64,000 nt of DNA from Clostridiales bacterium. GTDB taxonomy: Bacteria; Bacillota; Clostridia; Lachnospirales; Lachnospiraceae. A program made the translations under genes and the position numbers. The stretch covers positions 23,610-87,609 of the forward strand of contig JAJQAC010000086.1 in NCBI GenBank assembly GCA_021204025.1. Direction: 5' to 3'. Numbering within the stretch: position 1 is the first letter of the stretch; each line of letters opens with the position of its first letter. The notes under the pieces were generated by a model. The model saw only the letters and a program-made list of their open reading frames with translations. It was not told the origin of the DNA and did no database searches. Positions 36,200 through 48,694 of this stretch are shown here, in pieces.

Positions 36200-37585
36200 T
36201 TAAGCATTCGGTTTCCAAAATAAAATCGTCAATGCCGCCGAGACAACAAAAGCAATCGCAAAACAAACCATAACCAGCCCGCAGTTGATGAAAGCGTTCT
36301 CCCCGCCTAAAAACATTCCGAAATTTAAGAATGAGGGACCGCCGATCGCGTATGCTTTTAACCGCAGGACGCCGGCAACCGCGCCGCCCACTGCGCCGCC
36401 GATCGAACCGAAGAAAAATGTTTTTCCATTCGGAACGTTGACACCGTAAATAACCGGTTCGGTAATGCCGACACAGGCCGCGACACAGGCACTCGCCGCA
36501 TTTGCCTTCTGTCTCTTATCCTTTTCTTTCAACCATACGCCGAAAGCCGCTCCCGCCTGCCCGATATTCGCAGAACCGGATGTCGGTGATACATAGTTAA
36601 AGCCGTTTGTAGAGATCATCTGAGTCAGGACAGGAACCATCCCATGATGGATCCCCAGAACCACCATTCCTGAATAAATACCGCCGTATACCAGGCCTGC
36701 CATCCAGCCGCCATGTACAAACAGCCAGTTCATACCGGACGCCAGCAGTTCGCCAACCCAGTAGGTAAACGGCCCGACCGTCCAGAGCGTGATCACCGTC
36801 GATACCAGTATCGTGATTGCCGGCACCAGGATGATCTTAAGCGGCCCCCTGATGATCCGGTCGCTGCCTCTCTCCACATAAGATGCCAGAATAATCGCAA
36901 AAACAATCGGCAGCACAGATCCGCTGTAGTCAATCACCCGGAACGGGATCCCCAGAAACGTCGATGTGGCCGTACCGTCCGTTATCATACTCGACCATGC
37001 GGGCGCCATCATCGCGGCGCAGATCGTAAGCGCTACATAGGAATTCATCTTAAATACTTTTGCTGTCGACGCCGCAAGCAAGAACGGCAGGAACGTAAAG
37101 ATCGCCATGGAGATCGTCACAAAATGCTTAAACGTCGGCATGGACATCGAGGCGCCGAACGCCATCGCTACCATAATAATCGCCGACAAAAATCCGCATC
37201 CGGCTAATGCCGGTACAATCGGGTTAAAAATCGCCGCGATCGTCTCAAAGAAACGGGTCAGGCCCCGCCCTTTTTTATTCTTCAGATCCTCTTTCAGGAT
37301 TTTCTGCTCATCGAGGTTCTCCTCAATCGCATTCTTTTCCTCCAGACCTGTCTCCGCTATAAATTTCCGGTAAACATTTGACACCTCCGCACCGATGATA
37401 ATCTGAGTCTGGAGTTCCCCATCCACAACGCCCAAGACCCCGTCGATCTCCTTCAACGCGGCGATATCTACCTTGCTCCTGTCCTTTGTAGCTACCCTCA
37501 GACGCGTCGCACAGTGCATCGCACTGGCCAGATTCTCCACTCCGCCAAGTCCCTCTATAATTTCCTTTACAGATATATCTGCCAT
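36200..37585 (-). CDS. PTS beta-glucoside-type EIIBC permease
   Basis: Phosphorylates a sugar during uptake. The N-terminal EIIB domain carries the phosphorylated Cys25 in SAMHCATRLRVATKDRSKVD. The EIIC domain from about residue 105 has ten hydrophobic segments, with the GIHHGMVPVLTQMI and GITEPVIYGVNVP blocks of the glucose/sucrose/beta-glucoside class. No EIIA domain is fused, so a separate EIIA is needed; a candidate lies at 48884-49351. An AAGGAGG site precedes the start. It is divergent from a GH1 glucosidase gene, which makes a phospho-beta-glucoside the likely substrate. The T-box fragment follows the stop. Confidence 0.93.
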   Translation of the reverse strand: MADISVKEIIEGLGGVENLASAMHCATRLRVATKDRSKVDIAALKEIDGVLGVVDGELQTQIIIGAEVSNVYRKFIAETGLEEKNAIEENLDEQKILKEDLKNKKGRGLTRFFETIAAIFNPIVPALAGCGFLSAIIMVAMAFGASMSMPTFKHFVTISMAIFTFLPFLLAASTAKVFKMNSYVALTICAAMMAPAWSSMITDGTATSTFLGIPFRVIDYSGSVLPIVFAIILASYVERGSDRIIRGPLKIILVPAITILVSTVITLWTVGPFTYWVGELLASGMNWLFVHGGWMAGLVYGGIYSGMVVLGIHHGMVPVLTQMISTNGFNYVSPTSGSANIGQAGAAFGVWLKEKDKRQKANAASACVAACVGITEPVIYGVNVPNGKTFFFGSIGGAVGGAVAGVLRLKAYAIGGPSFLNFGMFLGGENAFINCGLVMVCFAIAFVVSAALTILFWKPNA

Positions 37586-37717
37586 GCCTCTCCCTCCTTA
37601 GCATTAAACTGGTTTCAGACTAACATTCTTTCATTTTATTGTCAATACTTCTGAATCTTACTTTTCTCTCATTATCCTCCGCCCGATTCCGAAATCCTTT
37701 TGAAAAAGCAATTTTCA

Positions 37718-39209
<1,492 letters not shown>

Positions 39210-39279
39210 GTTCTGGCAAAATTATCGATCTACCTGTCAGTTTTCTCAACCACTATTGAAAATAAAGGAGGCATATTCT

Positions 39280-40235
<956 letters not shown>

Positions 40236-40239
<4 letters not shown>

Positions 40240-41381
40240 TCTGCCTGGGACTGATCCTGGGGGCCTGTCTCATCTGGATCCTCCAGTGCAGTCTGTACCG
40301 ACATTTCTGGCAGCGGGGATTAAACGCGACAGTTTCCTTCTGTGAAGAAGAAGTCACGGAAGGCGACACGGCCTCCCTGGACGAGGTCATCACCAACGCC
40401 AAATACCTCCCGCTCCCGGCTCTCCATGTCAAGTTTCAGATGGGAAAAGATCTGGTATTTTTAAATCAGGAAAATTCCACCATCACGGACCAGAACTACC
40501 GGAGCGATATCTTTTCCTGCATGCCCTGGCAGAAGATCATCCGACATCTGGAATTTCAATGCCGCAAGCGAGGTCTGTACGCCATCCGCCAGCTCGATCT
40601 GGTCAGTTACGATTTCCTCTGGAGCAGCCAGTTCTTTACCTCGCTCCCGGCGGAAACTTATCTGTACGTATATCCGTCCTTTGTGGATCCGGTACGCCTG
40701 GAACTCCCGCTCCGGCAGCTCTCCGGCACGATGGCGATCCAAAACGCCCTGATCCGCGATCCTTTTGACCTGCAGAATATCCGTGACTACACCCGTCACG
40801 ACCCATACCGCGACGTCAACTGGAAAGCGACCGCCCATACCGGCTCCCTCAAAGTCAACGTCCACACACCCGCCGCTTCCTGGCAGGTCACATTGATCCT
40901 GGACGGCGACGCCGACCGGCTCTGGGCTGACCTGGATCTGAAAGAAGAAACCATACGGCTCGCAGCCACGCTCACCGACCTGCTGATCGCCAGAGAGACT
41001 CCGGTATCCATCCGTTCCAACGCGCGCGACTGCTTCACACAGCATGAACTGAATCTGCGCCACGGCGCCGGAAAAGACCACCTGCGGGCAGCGCTGCAGC
41101 TCCTTGCGCGGGCGGATCTGGAGGGAACGGACCGACGCTCCGCCGAACAGCTGATTGACGAGCTCATCGAAAAACATCAGCGCGCCGACGGCCAGAATAC
41201 GACCGTTTACCTGCTCCTCTCTCCCTGCCAGCGGGAATCCCTGGCAGAGAGATACGCCGAACTCACTGCGCTCTCCCCCGGTTCCCAGTGGATTCTCCCG
41301 ATCCGCCCCGACGACGAGCTGCGCCTCGATCCGGCTGTCTATGGACTCTCCGAAGGTTTTTATCCGTGGGAGATCCGCTGA
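40236..41381 (+). CDS. DUF58 domain protein
   Basis: A 381-residue protein with an N-terminal hydrophobic helix and a C-terminal DUF58 domain. The recognition block is LQNIRDYTRHDPYRDVNWKATAHTGSL (the conserved RxYxxGD...INWKA pattern, here in a variant form). Such proteins are partners of MoxR ATPases. Four-base overlap with moxR shows coupling; the following membrane protein gene starts 93 nt downstream. Confidence 0.9.
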
Positions 41382-41474
41382 CCGTATACCAATTTCACCT
41401 GTACCACTTTGATAGATAATCCGATGAATTTATGCCAATAAAGTAACTTCACCCCACCCCCGGAGGCTCCGCCC

Positions 41475-42518
41475 ATGAAAAAACTTCTCAACCACTGGAT
41501 CGACAACTCCTGCGTCTCCCTCCACCTGGGACTGACCATAACATTCTGCGCCATTTACGCCCTCGGAGGGCTGCTGGGCTCCTCCGGCGTATCTGAAAAC
41601 ATTGTTTCCGCGCTGCATACAATCGGTTTTACCGGTCTCTTCGCCGTGATCCTCCTTGTCATCCTGCACATCAACATTCACGGAAGCAACCATTTCCTCA
41701 AACATTTTCAGGATACCAGTCATCTGCCCTCCACGCAGATCACGCGGGTCGGCCTCTTCTGCGCCCTCCTGCTTCTGATCGCCGCATCGGCGCTGATGGG
41801 CGGTCTTGCCGTACTCACAGGAACCCTTTGGACCGCGCTCAAAGCATGGTTTGCCTCCCGGCCCGTTAGCAGCGATCTGGAAGCGGCGGCTAACATCATG
41901 CCGGATGCTGATACCGAATCTCCGGACCTCTCCGCTCTCGCTGAAAGCATGGAAACACCTTCCTGGGTCGAGATGCTGGAACAGATCCTCAATATCCTGG
42001 GCGTCGTCCTGATCGCTGCCCTCGTTATTTTCGTGCTTGCGCGGCTGATCCTCCGCCTCTACCGGCGATTCAGCCAGCCCATCGGCTGGGATGACGATGT
42101 GCGTATCTCCTTAAAACCGCATGCCACCGATGACACCGCTTCCGAACATCCAAAGCCACATTCTCTAAGCGAACGACTCTCACGCATCTTCTCACGGCCG
42201 AAAACCCCGGATGAACAGATCCGCCGGATCTATCGCCAGAGAATCCACGCAGGACTTGCTCGTACCGGAGCCGGCAGGGCACCATCTCCTGCTCCGGGAA
42301 GTCTGATCCAGCCAACCGAGGCTCCCGCTTCCTCTGATCAAAACAATGCAAAATCCGACGTATCCTCCGCCGGGCTCACGGCCTCCACACCCGCCGAACT
42401 CGAAGACCTCGCAGGACTTAAGGATTCTCAGCTTCACGCGCTTTATGAGAAGGCACGCTACAGTGCGGAACCTTGTCTACATGATGATGTTGTTATGTTA
42501 AAAAACCACAATATATAG
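41475..42518 (+). CDS. Membrane protein with DUF4129-like C-terminus
   Basis: Membrane helices near residues 20-75 and 90-120, a hydrophilic stretch, another helix (ILNILGVVLIAALVIFVLARLIL), and a Pro/Ser-rich linker before a C-terminal segment IRRIYRQRIHAGL ... TPAELEDLAGLKDSQLHALYEKARY. That end matches the DUF4129 pattern found in moxR-DUF58-transglutaminase operons. No transglutaminase-like gene follows here, so the operon looks incomplete or reduced. The last codons overlap an AT-rich NrdR-like box. Confidence 0.75.
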   Translation: MKKLLNHWIDNSCVSLHLGLTITFCAIYALGGLLGSSGVSENIVSALHTIGFTGLFAVILLVILHINIHGSNHFLKHFQDTSHLPSTQITRVGLFCALLLLIAASALMGGLAVLTGTLWTALKAWFASRPVSSDLEAAANIMPDADTESPDLSALAESMETPSWVEMLEQILNILGVVLIAALVIFVLARLILRLYRRFSQPIGWDDDVRISLKPHATDDTASEHPKPHSLSERLSRIFSRPKTPDEQIRRIYRQRIHAGLARTGAGRAPSPAPGSLIQPTEAPASSDQNNAKSDVSSAGLTASTPAELEDLAGLKDSQLHALYEKARYSAEPCLHDDVVMLKNHNI

Positions 42519-42587
42519 TGTTAAATTTATTTTCCTTTTCTTAATTTCCTCTTGCAATCTTCTGGCAAAGCTGTTATGATAGTTATC

Positions 42588-42647
42588 GCCACTATATGTG
42601 GCACAGCCTAAACACCAGATATTGTGTCTTTTTCGTATATACTGTGT
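42588..42647. promoter_or_regulatory. NrdR-box-like repeats upstream of nrdD
   Basis: The 42519-42836 gap holds ACACCAGATATTGTGT (42612-42627), CCACTATATGTGG (42590-42602), CGTATATACTGTGT (42634-42647) and, earlier, ACAATATATAGTGT (42508-42521). These resemble the NrdR consensus ACACNATATNTNGTGT in part. Spacing does not fit the usual pair exactly, so NrdR control is only suggested. The rest of the gap is unremarkable. Confidence 0.4.
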
Positions 42648-42836
42648 CTTTTCATCCAGAACGGAATGAATCGTTCCCTTTTGTCCGGAGTTGTGTACCA
42701 ATGGCACACGACTCCGCCAAAAGGATATGCAGACACATCCGCCTGACCCGTTATTCACAGAACTGATCGAAACACAGCTCTTCAGGCCACTGATATCGTA
42801 TTCAAATCCATATACAGAACATGCAAGGGGGCAATT

Positions 42837-45014
42837 ATGATACTCAAAGTAATCAAACGAAACGGAGAAGAGGTCGTTTTTGAGATCGACAAGATCAAAA
42901 ACGCTATCGCAAAAGCAAATAATGAGATTCCCAAGATCCATCAGCTTAATACTTATCAGATCGACGCCATCGCCGAGACCATCGAAAAGCGGCTTCAGAC
43001 GATGACTCACGCGGCCAACGTCGAGGATATCCAGGACATGGTGGAAACCGGCATCATGGAGATGCGCGGCTATGAAGTGGCACAGAAGTATGTCCGTTAC
43101 CGCTATAAACGTGAGATGGCGCGTAAGGCCAACACCACCGACAACGGCATCCTCGCGCTGATCGATCGCGCCAATGAAGAAGTAAAACAGGAAAATTCCA
43201 ACAAAAACCCGACCATTAACTCCACTCAGAGGGATTATATGGCGGGCGAAGTCAGCAAGGACCTGACCATGCGCCTTCTGCTCCCGGAGGACATCGTACA
43301 GGCTCACAACGAGGGGATCATTCATTTTCACGACTCCGATTATTTTGCTCAGAAGGAACACAACTGCGATCTGATCAACTTGGAAGACATGCTGCAGAAC
43401 GGCACCGTTATCAGTGAGACTCTGATCGAAAAGCCGCACAGCTTCTTTACCGCCTGCAACGTCACCACGCAGATCGTCGCCCAGGTTGCCAGCAACCAGT
43501 ATGGCGGACAGTCTTTCTCGCTCGCGCATCTGGCTCCCTTCGTGGATATCAGCCGCCAAAAGCTGCGCCGGAATGTCATTGAGGAGCGGACCGAGTGCGG
43601 CGAACCGCTTGATGAGACCATCATCAACAAGATTGTGGAGAAACGTCTCCGCGATGAGATCAAGAGCGGCATCCAGACTATCCAGTACCAGCTCATCACC
43701 CTGATGACCTGTAACGGACAGGCACCTTTCGTCACCGTCTTTATGTATCTGGATGAAGTGCCTGAGGGACAGACGCGTACCGATCTTGCCATGATCATCG
43801 AGGAAGTCCTGGTGCAGCGTATGCAGGGCGTAAAAAATGAAAAGGGCGTGTGGATCACTCCTGCTTTCCCCAAGCTGATTTATGTTCTCGATGAAGACAA
43901 TATCACCGAAGGTTCCCAGTACTGGTATCTCACCGAGCTTGCCGCAAAATGCACCGCCAAACGGATGGTGCCGGACTACATCTCCGCCAAGATTATGAAA
44001 GAGCTCAAAAAGGGCGCCGTCTACACCTGTATGGGATGTCGTTCTTTCCTGACCGTCGAAGAGAGTCAGAAGAATCCGGACGGAAGCTATAAGTTCTACG
44101 GCCGCTTCAATCAGGGCGTCGTAACGATCAATCTGGTCGACGTCGCCTGCTCCGCGGAGGGCGATATGAATCGTTTCTGGGAGATCCTGGATGAACGCCT
44201 GGAGCTCTGCCACAGGGCACTGCGTTGCCGGCATGAGCGTCTGCGCGGCACGGTTTCGGATGTTGCTCCCATCCTCTGGCAGAACGGTGCACTGGCAAGA
44301 CTTAAGAAGGGCGAGACGATTGATCCTTTGCTCTACAACGGCTATTCTACCATCTCCCTGGGTTATGCCGGACTCTATGAGATGTGTATGCGCATGATCG
44401 GGAAGTCCCATACCTCTGAGGAAGGCCGGCCTTTCGCGCTGAGCGTCATGCAGCGCCTGAACGATAAATGCGCCGAGTGGAAGGCTGCCGAGCGGATCAG
44501 CTATTCCGTATACGGCACACCGCTCGAGTCCACTACCTACAAATTTGCCAAGTGCCTGCAGAAGCGCTTCGGCATCATCCCAGGCGTCACAGATAAGAAC
44601 TATATCACCAACAGCTATCACGTCCACGTCTCAGAGCAGATCGACGCGTTCAGCAAACTTACGTTTGAGTCCGAGTTCCAGAAGCTGTCTCCGGGCGGAG
44701 CGATCAGCTATGTGGAAGTACCAAATATGCAGCACAATATCCCCGCCGTACTCTCCGTCATGCAGTTCATTTATGAGAACATCATGTACGCCGAGTTAAA
44801 CACCAAGAGCGACTACTGTGAGTGCTGCGGCTACGACGGCGAGATCAGGATCGTTGAAGACACATCCGGCAAGCTCGTCTGGGAATGCCCGAACTGCGGC
44901 AACCGCGACCAGTCAAAGATGAGCGTCGCCCGCCGTACCTGCGGTTATATCGGCACTCAGTTCTGGAATCAGGGGCGGACGCAGGAAATTCGCGACCGGG
45001 TGCTGCATCTGTAA
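42837..45014 (+). CDS. nrdD: Anaerobic ribonucleoside-triphosphate reductase
   Basis: Class III reductase, making dNTPs in the absence of oxygen with a glycyl radical. The N-terminal ATP-cone (MILKVIKRNGEEVVFEIDKIKNAIAKANNEI) is followed by the barrel domain; the C-terminal zinc site has CECCGYDGE and CPNCGNRDQ, and the glycyl-radical motif RRTCGYIGTQFWNQGRTQEIRDRV carries the radical Gly at about residue 703. Length 725 is typical. No nrdG activase gene follows within this window, which is unusual, because nrdG often adjoins nrdD. A strong terminator lies 84 nt downstream. Confidence 0.97.
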   Translation: MILKVIKRNGEEVVFEIDKIKNAIAKANNEIPKIHQLNTYQIDAIAETIEKRLQTMTHAANVEDIQDMVETGIMEMRGYEVAQKYVRYRYKREMARKANTTDNGILALIDRANEEVKQENSNKNPTINSTQRDYMAGEVSKDLTMRLLLPEDIVQAHNEGIIHFHDSDYFAQKEHNCDLINLEDMLQNGTVISETLIEKPHSFFTACNVTTQIVAQVASNQYGGQSFSLAHLAPFVDISRQKLRRNVIEERTECGEPLDETIINKIVEKRLRDEIKSGIQTIQYQLITLMTCNGQAPFVTVFMYLDEVPEGQTRTDLAMIIEEVLVQRMQGVKNEKGVWITPAFPKLIYVLDEDNITEGSQYWYLTELAAKCTAKRMVPDYISAKIMKELKKGAVYTCMGCRSFLTVEESQKNPDGSYKFYGRFNQGVVTINLVDVACSAEGDMNRFWEILDERLELCHRALRCRHERLRGTVSDVAPILWQNGALARLKKGETIDPLLYNGYSTISLGYAGLYEMCMRMIGKSHTSEEGRPFALSVMQRLNDKCAEWKAAERISYSVYGTPLESTTYKFAKCLQKRFGIIPGVTDKNYITNSYHVHVSEQIDAFSKLTFESEFQKLSPGGAISYVEVPNMQHNIPAVLSVMQFIYENIMYAELNTKSDYCECCGYDGEIRIVEDTSGKLVWECPNCGNRDQSKMSVARRTCGYIGTQFWNQGRTQEIRDRVLHL

Positions 45015-45097
45015 GGAAGAATGCGTGACGTGAAAAATTACAATTCAACAGTATATATGATATTTCAATAGTGTGTATATTTATAAAAGCCTAGAAT

Positions 45098-45134
45098 AAT
45101 AGCGGTTCCCTGAGTATTGGAACCGCTATTTTTC
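45098..45134 (+). terminator. Intrinsic terminator of nrdD
   Basis: AATAGCGGTTCC (45098-45109) and GGAACCGCTATT (45119-45130) form a perfect 12-bp stem followed by TTT. Two imperfect direct copies of AAAAATTACAWTTCAACMGT flank it, at about 45034-45053 and 45143-45162. Confidence 0.85.
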
Positions 45135-45171
45135 GCACAACTAAAAATTACATTTCAACCGTGTGCCATAT

Positions 45172-46111
45172 TTACTTCAACATCGACAAATACTTCGGAT
45201 ACTCCCCCTCCGGCACCTTCAGCGCTGCCAGCGCCTGCTCTGCCGTCCACGACATCGTCTCCATCAGAGCCCGCAGATTTTCAAGCAGTTTCTCGGCTTT
45301 TCCCTCTGCTCTACCTTCGGCTTTTCCCTGATTTAAAATCCGGGTTGCCTCTGTCATAAGCACTTTTCCGCCCATAACATCTCTCACCTCTTCCTTCAGG
45401 CGGCCATACTTCGCCGCAAGATTCACCAGCACCTTTATGGACATTTCCTGCGTGATCTTTTTCGCATATTCCTCAATCACACCCTGCTGTACCAGCGTGT
45501 CCAGGCGCTGCCCGATGGTTACATATTCTGCTTTTAGCGATTCCAGCTTCTTATCATTGGTATTGTATTCCGGAAACTGCTTCTCATACCGGAAAAGATA
45601 AAATGGTAATATCCAGCGTTCCTTTCGGCGCTGCGATCCGCATCGTCATCGAATCGATATTCGTCCCCGGCGGCCTCAGGAAGATCACCGCGCAATGAGG
45701 GGTTGTCACTTCCAGTACGTGATCCGTCAGGGTGCTCTCATCCAGCGCCGTCTGCGTCGCATATTCGAACATCCGGATCAGGATGCTGCTGTCCGCATTT
45801 GTCTGGCACTCGCACAGATACTTCTTCTCTTTGACTGAGGTTTTCTCTTTTGTCTTTTCATCCCTGGCAATCAGCCGGAACGATCCATCCGTAATTCGCT
45901 TCTCCTCTCCGCCGCCCTCATGGTTCATGAAGTGAGTCTCTTTCGTGAATAGGACGTCATTGTATTCGTCCAGATTCTCCTGAAACACTTCACTTATAAG
46001 TGGAATCAGCCACTTTCTGCAGTCATTCTCCATCGTGCGGTGTACGTCGTCATAGGGCGTACTACTCAGAAGTTCATCTTTTGTTGAAGGGCGTTCCTGT
46101 CCCATCAACAA
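45172..46111 (-). pseudogene. PD-(D/E)XK nuclease family gene with frameshift and internal deletion
   Basis: Two fragments of one gene on the minus strand. The N-terminal part (46111-45584) has the Rpn/PDDEXK-transposase-type core: KWLIPLISEVF, ITDGSFRLI (the metal Asp) and YLCECQTNADSSI (ECQ-type catalytic Glu). It ends out of frame at 45584. The other frame continues with FYLFRYEKQFPEYN, which is the usual downstream part, and then the C-terminal Glu/Ala/Gly-rich tail at 45480-45172. The stretch normally found between (about 20-25 residues with a VPVMKVQ-type motif) is missing. So a deletion plus a shift around 45600 inactivated it. Confidence 0.75.
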
Positions 46112-46301
46112 ATAATCCTCCTCTGTCTGGTTTTGAATTACATCTCTATCTTAACCCACAAACCACAGCCATGCAAGATTTTTCCGCAAGAAAGACTTTT
46201 TCATGGTCAAACCCGGAACCGTCCATCCATCTGAATCGATCAGGCAACGGTCTTTCGTCTCCTGCTCGCTGTACCGATTGCCAGAAACGACCGGTACCTT
46301 T

Positions 46302-47654
46302 TTATCCTTCCACCGGAAGATTTCTAAAATAATATGTAATAAGAGGAAGCATGGTAGCAAACGTCAGGATATCGCTTATGGCCTGTGCCGACTGAATCCC
46401 CAGAATACCAAAGAAATGTGTTCCTATTATGATAGTGGGTATAAAGAAAAGGCCGTTTCGGAATAATGAGGAAACAAAAGCCAGAAACGCCTTTCCCGTG
46501 CTCTGGAAGGTCATATTGGAAACTACGCCTAGCAGCTGAAAAAGCATACTCACACACTGAAGTCTTAACGCCAGTATCCCGATATCCAGCACCTCAGGAT
46601 CTTTTCGGAATATACTGACCGCATAGGGAGCGGCAAAAAAGCAGATAACAGCACAGGTACCTAAAATTCCTTCACTTAAAATCAGGGTAAATCGAAACGC
46701 CTGCCTTACCCTGGAGTATTTTTTTGCCCCGTAATTGAATCCGCTTACAGGCTGATAACCCTGCCCAACACCAAGACCGACCGCAAATACCAGGAATACA
46801 ATCCTCGAAACGATACTCATAGCGGCAACCGCGGCATCCCCATAAACAGCGGCATAATTATTTAACAACATGGTTGAAATGCTTTGAAGTCCCTGTCTTG
46901 ACATAGACGGGAATCCAATGGTTACAATATCCTTAAATTTATTCAGGTCAGGCTTAATATGCGTAAATCTCAGTTTGACCGACGTCTTCCCCCGTACAAA
47001 AAACGAAAGAAGGATGAAAAAGCTCACGATCTGCGAAAATGCCGTGGAAAGACCGGCTCCGTATATCCCCAGGTCAAAATAAAAGATAAGAATCGGATCG
47101 CCGATCATATTTAAAAGCGCGCCGGAGACAAGACCTGCCATCGCATAGTTTGCCTTACCCTCAAATCTCAGAATGTTATTCATGACAAAGCCACAGACGG
47201 TAAACGGCGAGGCGGCAATGATAAATTTTACATAGGTGGCCGCATATGGCAGAATCGTTTCCGTACTGCCCAGAAGCCTTAAAAAGGGATTTAAAAAAGC
47301 CAGGCATATTCCGCCGATAACGATACTTAAAACAAACGCAACCATAAAAGATATCGTGGCATATTCTCCAGCCGCTTCTTCATCCTTTTCTCCCAGGCTT
47401 CTGGCGATATTGCTTCCGGCACCCTGGCCGAACATAAACCCGATTGCCTGCAAAACTGACATAAACCCGAAAACAATGCCCACAGCTCCGCTGGCGCTTA
47501 AGCCGATCTGACTGACAAAATAGGTGTCCGCTATATTATATAAGTTGGTAACCAGCATACTGATAGTAGCCGGTATTCCCAGCGAAAGAATGATCCGGTT
47601 CACCGAGCCCTCGGTCATTTTTTTATACTGCGTGTCGTTTCTTTCCTTTTGCAT
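46302..47654 (-). CDS. MATE family efflux transporter
   Basis: A 450-residue membrane protein with the MATE layout. It begins with SVNRIILSLGIPATISMLVTNLYNIADTYFVSQIG and repeats the pattern in the second half (FKDIVTIGFPSMSRQGLQSISTMLLNN). It is not closely similar to the MATE pump at 3110-4468; it looks like the group of Na+-coupled DinF/NorM-like pumps. ATG 47654 follows GAGGTG by six nt, preferred to the GTG at 47663. Substrate unknown. Confidence 0.88.
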   Translation of the reverse strand: MQKERNDTQYKKMTEGSVNRIILSLGIPATISMLVTNLYNIADTYFVSQIGLSASGAVGIVFGFMSVLQAIGFMFGQGAGSNIARSLGEKDEEAAGEYATISFMVAFVLSIVIGGICLAFLNPFLRLLGSTETILPYAATYVKFIIAASPFTVCGFVMNNILRFEGKANYAMAGLVSGALLNMIGDPILIFYFDLGIYGAGLSTAFSQIVSFFILLSFFVRGKTSVKLRFTHIKPDLNKFKDIVTIGFPSMSRQGLQSISTMLLNNYAAVYGDAAVAAMSIVSRIVFLVFAVGLGVGQGYQPVSGFNYGAKKYSRVRQAFRFTLILSEGILGTCAVICFFAAPYAVSIFRKDPEVLDIGILALRLQCVSMLFQLLGVVSNMTFQSTGKAFLAFVSSLFRNGLFFIPTIIIGTHFFGILGIQSAQAISDILTFATMLPLITYYFRNLPVEG

Positions 47655-47832
47655 CGTTTGCACCTCATTCCTGCCATTGTTTTTATCCGCACAGGAAAAC
47701 TCTTACCTCGTGTTTCCAATTATCTCCCGACACCTGTTGCGTGATTATATTTTATCCTCTCACCAGGCGTTCATCAAGCAACAATCCCCGGCAAGTGTCG
47801 CAGAATAAAGAATATGCGCCTTGCGCACCCCG

Positions 47833-47880
47833 CCCGGAGGGCTTTTTGATTCCATAGGACATACTTTCCTACTATGAATC
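47833..47880. repeat. Repeat family B, copy 2
   Basis: CCCGGAGGGCTTTTTGATTC followed by CATAGGACATACTTTCCTA matches 26673-26715 at most positions. It sits between the MATE gene and the exported nitroreductase, preceded by a GCGCC/GGCGC-like hairpin (TGCGCCTTGCGCA at 47815-47827). Confidence 0.6.
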
Positions 47881-47927
47881 GAAAATGACCTCCCTGACAA
47901 AAGTCATGGGAGGTCTGGCAAGACAGA

Positions 47928-48599
47928 TTAATTTACAAACGTCGTCATCTCAGAGAAATCATTTCTTACAGTCGGCCCCGTGATTGCATCTGCGTCGAGC
48001 GTGCTTGTGTCTGTCGCCTCACCGATCAGAATCGCTCCCACAAATGCCATCTCATCCGGGATACCGAGCTGCTCTTTGTATTCCGCCTGTTTCTCGCCGT
48101 TCAGAACCATAGATGGAGACGAGATAATCTTTGTTCCATAACCAAGAGCCAGAGCTGCAGAGTTCATCGCCTGAGTCGCGAGACCTGCGTCATACTCCTT
48201 GCCGTCCCCGCAGGAAATCAGAATGACCAGCGGCGCGTCGGCAATCCCTGCCTTTGCGGTTCCGCCCATGACCCCTGCCGGCATGCCCGCACTCATATCG
48301 TCGGCAATCTGCTGTAAAACCTCATGAGAGGTTACCGCGGTGAAATGCCAGTTTTGCATATTCATCCCGCTTTGTGCGTTAATTCCTGCTTCCAGAATCG
48401 TGCGCGTATCTTCCTCCGGCACCGGAGTATCTTCGAAATATTGATTGGTTTTCACTTCGGTCAGATACTGTGCAAACGCTTCCGACTCTGCCGCTTCCGT
48501 TCCTGTTGCTGCTGTTTCTGCTGTCGTCTCCGCGGCAGCAGTGAAACAGCCAATCAAAGCAACTGCAACCAACACGGAAACAATCATTCTTTTCTTCAT
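47928..48599 (-). CDS. Exported nitroreductase-family lipoprotein
   Basis: A 223-residue protein with an N-terminal lipoprotein-like signal (MKKRMIVSVLVAVALIGC, Cys18) and a Thr/Ala/Glu-rich linker, followed by a nitroreductase-fold domain. Domain marks are TRTILEAGINAQSGMNMQNWHFTAVTS, the FMN-binding pattern, and PLVILISCGDGKEYDAGLATQAMNSAALALGYGTKI. Nitroreductases are normally cytoplasmic NAD(P)H/FMN enzymes, so export is unusual. The start at 48599 follows AGGAGG by eight nt. Transcribed alone. Confidence 0.85.
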   Translation of the reverse strand: MKKRMIVSVLVAVALIGCFTAAAETTAETAATGTEAAESEAFAQYLTEVKTNQYFEDTPVPEEDTRTILEAGINAQSGMNMQNWHFTAVTSHEVLQQIADDMSAGMPAGVMGGTAKAGIADAPLVILISCGDGKEYDAGLATQAMNSAALALGYGTKIISSPSMVLNGEKQAEYKEQLGIPDEMAFVGAILIGEATDTSTLDADAITGPTVRNDFSEMTTFVN

Positions 48600-48694
48600 G
48601 AACAAATCCTCCTTCATTAATGATTATGTTCATTATAATATGGTTAGCAAAATGTATCAAGCGTAATAAGTTAATCCTATGTTACAAATCACAT

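Noticed and set aside
42498-44627. A 709-codon open frame on the minus strand opposite nrdD
   Set aside because: It lies antisense to a fully convincing nrdD gene and has no recognisable domain; its length reflects codon bias of the sense strand.
46151-46360. Minus-strand frame between the pseudogene and the MATE gene
   Set aside because: Overlaps the MATE C-terminus and has no start signal or recognisable domain.
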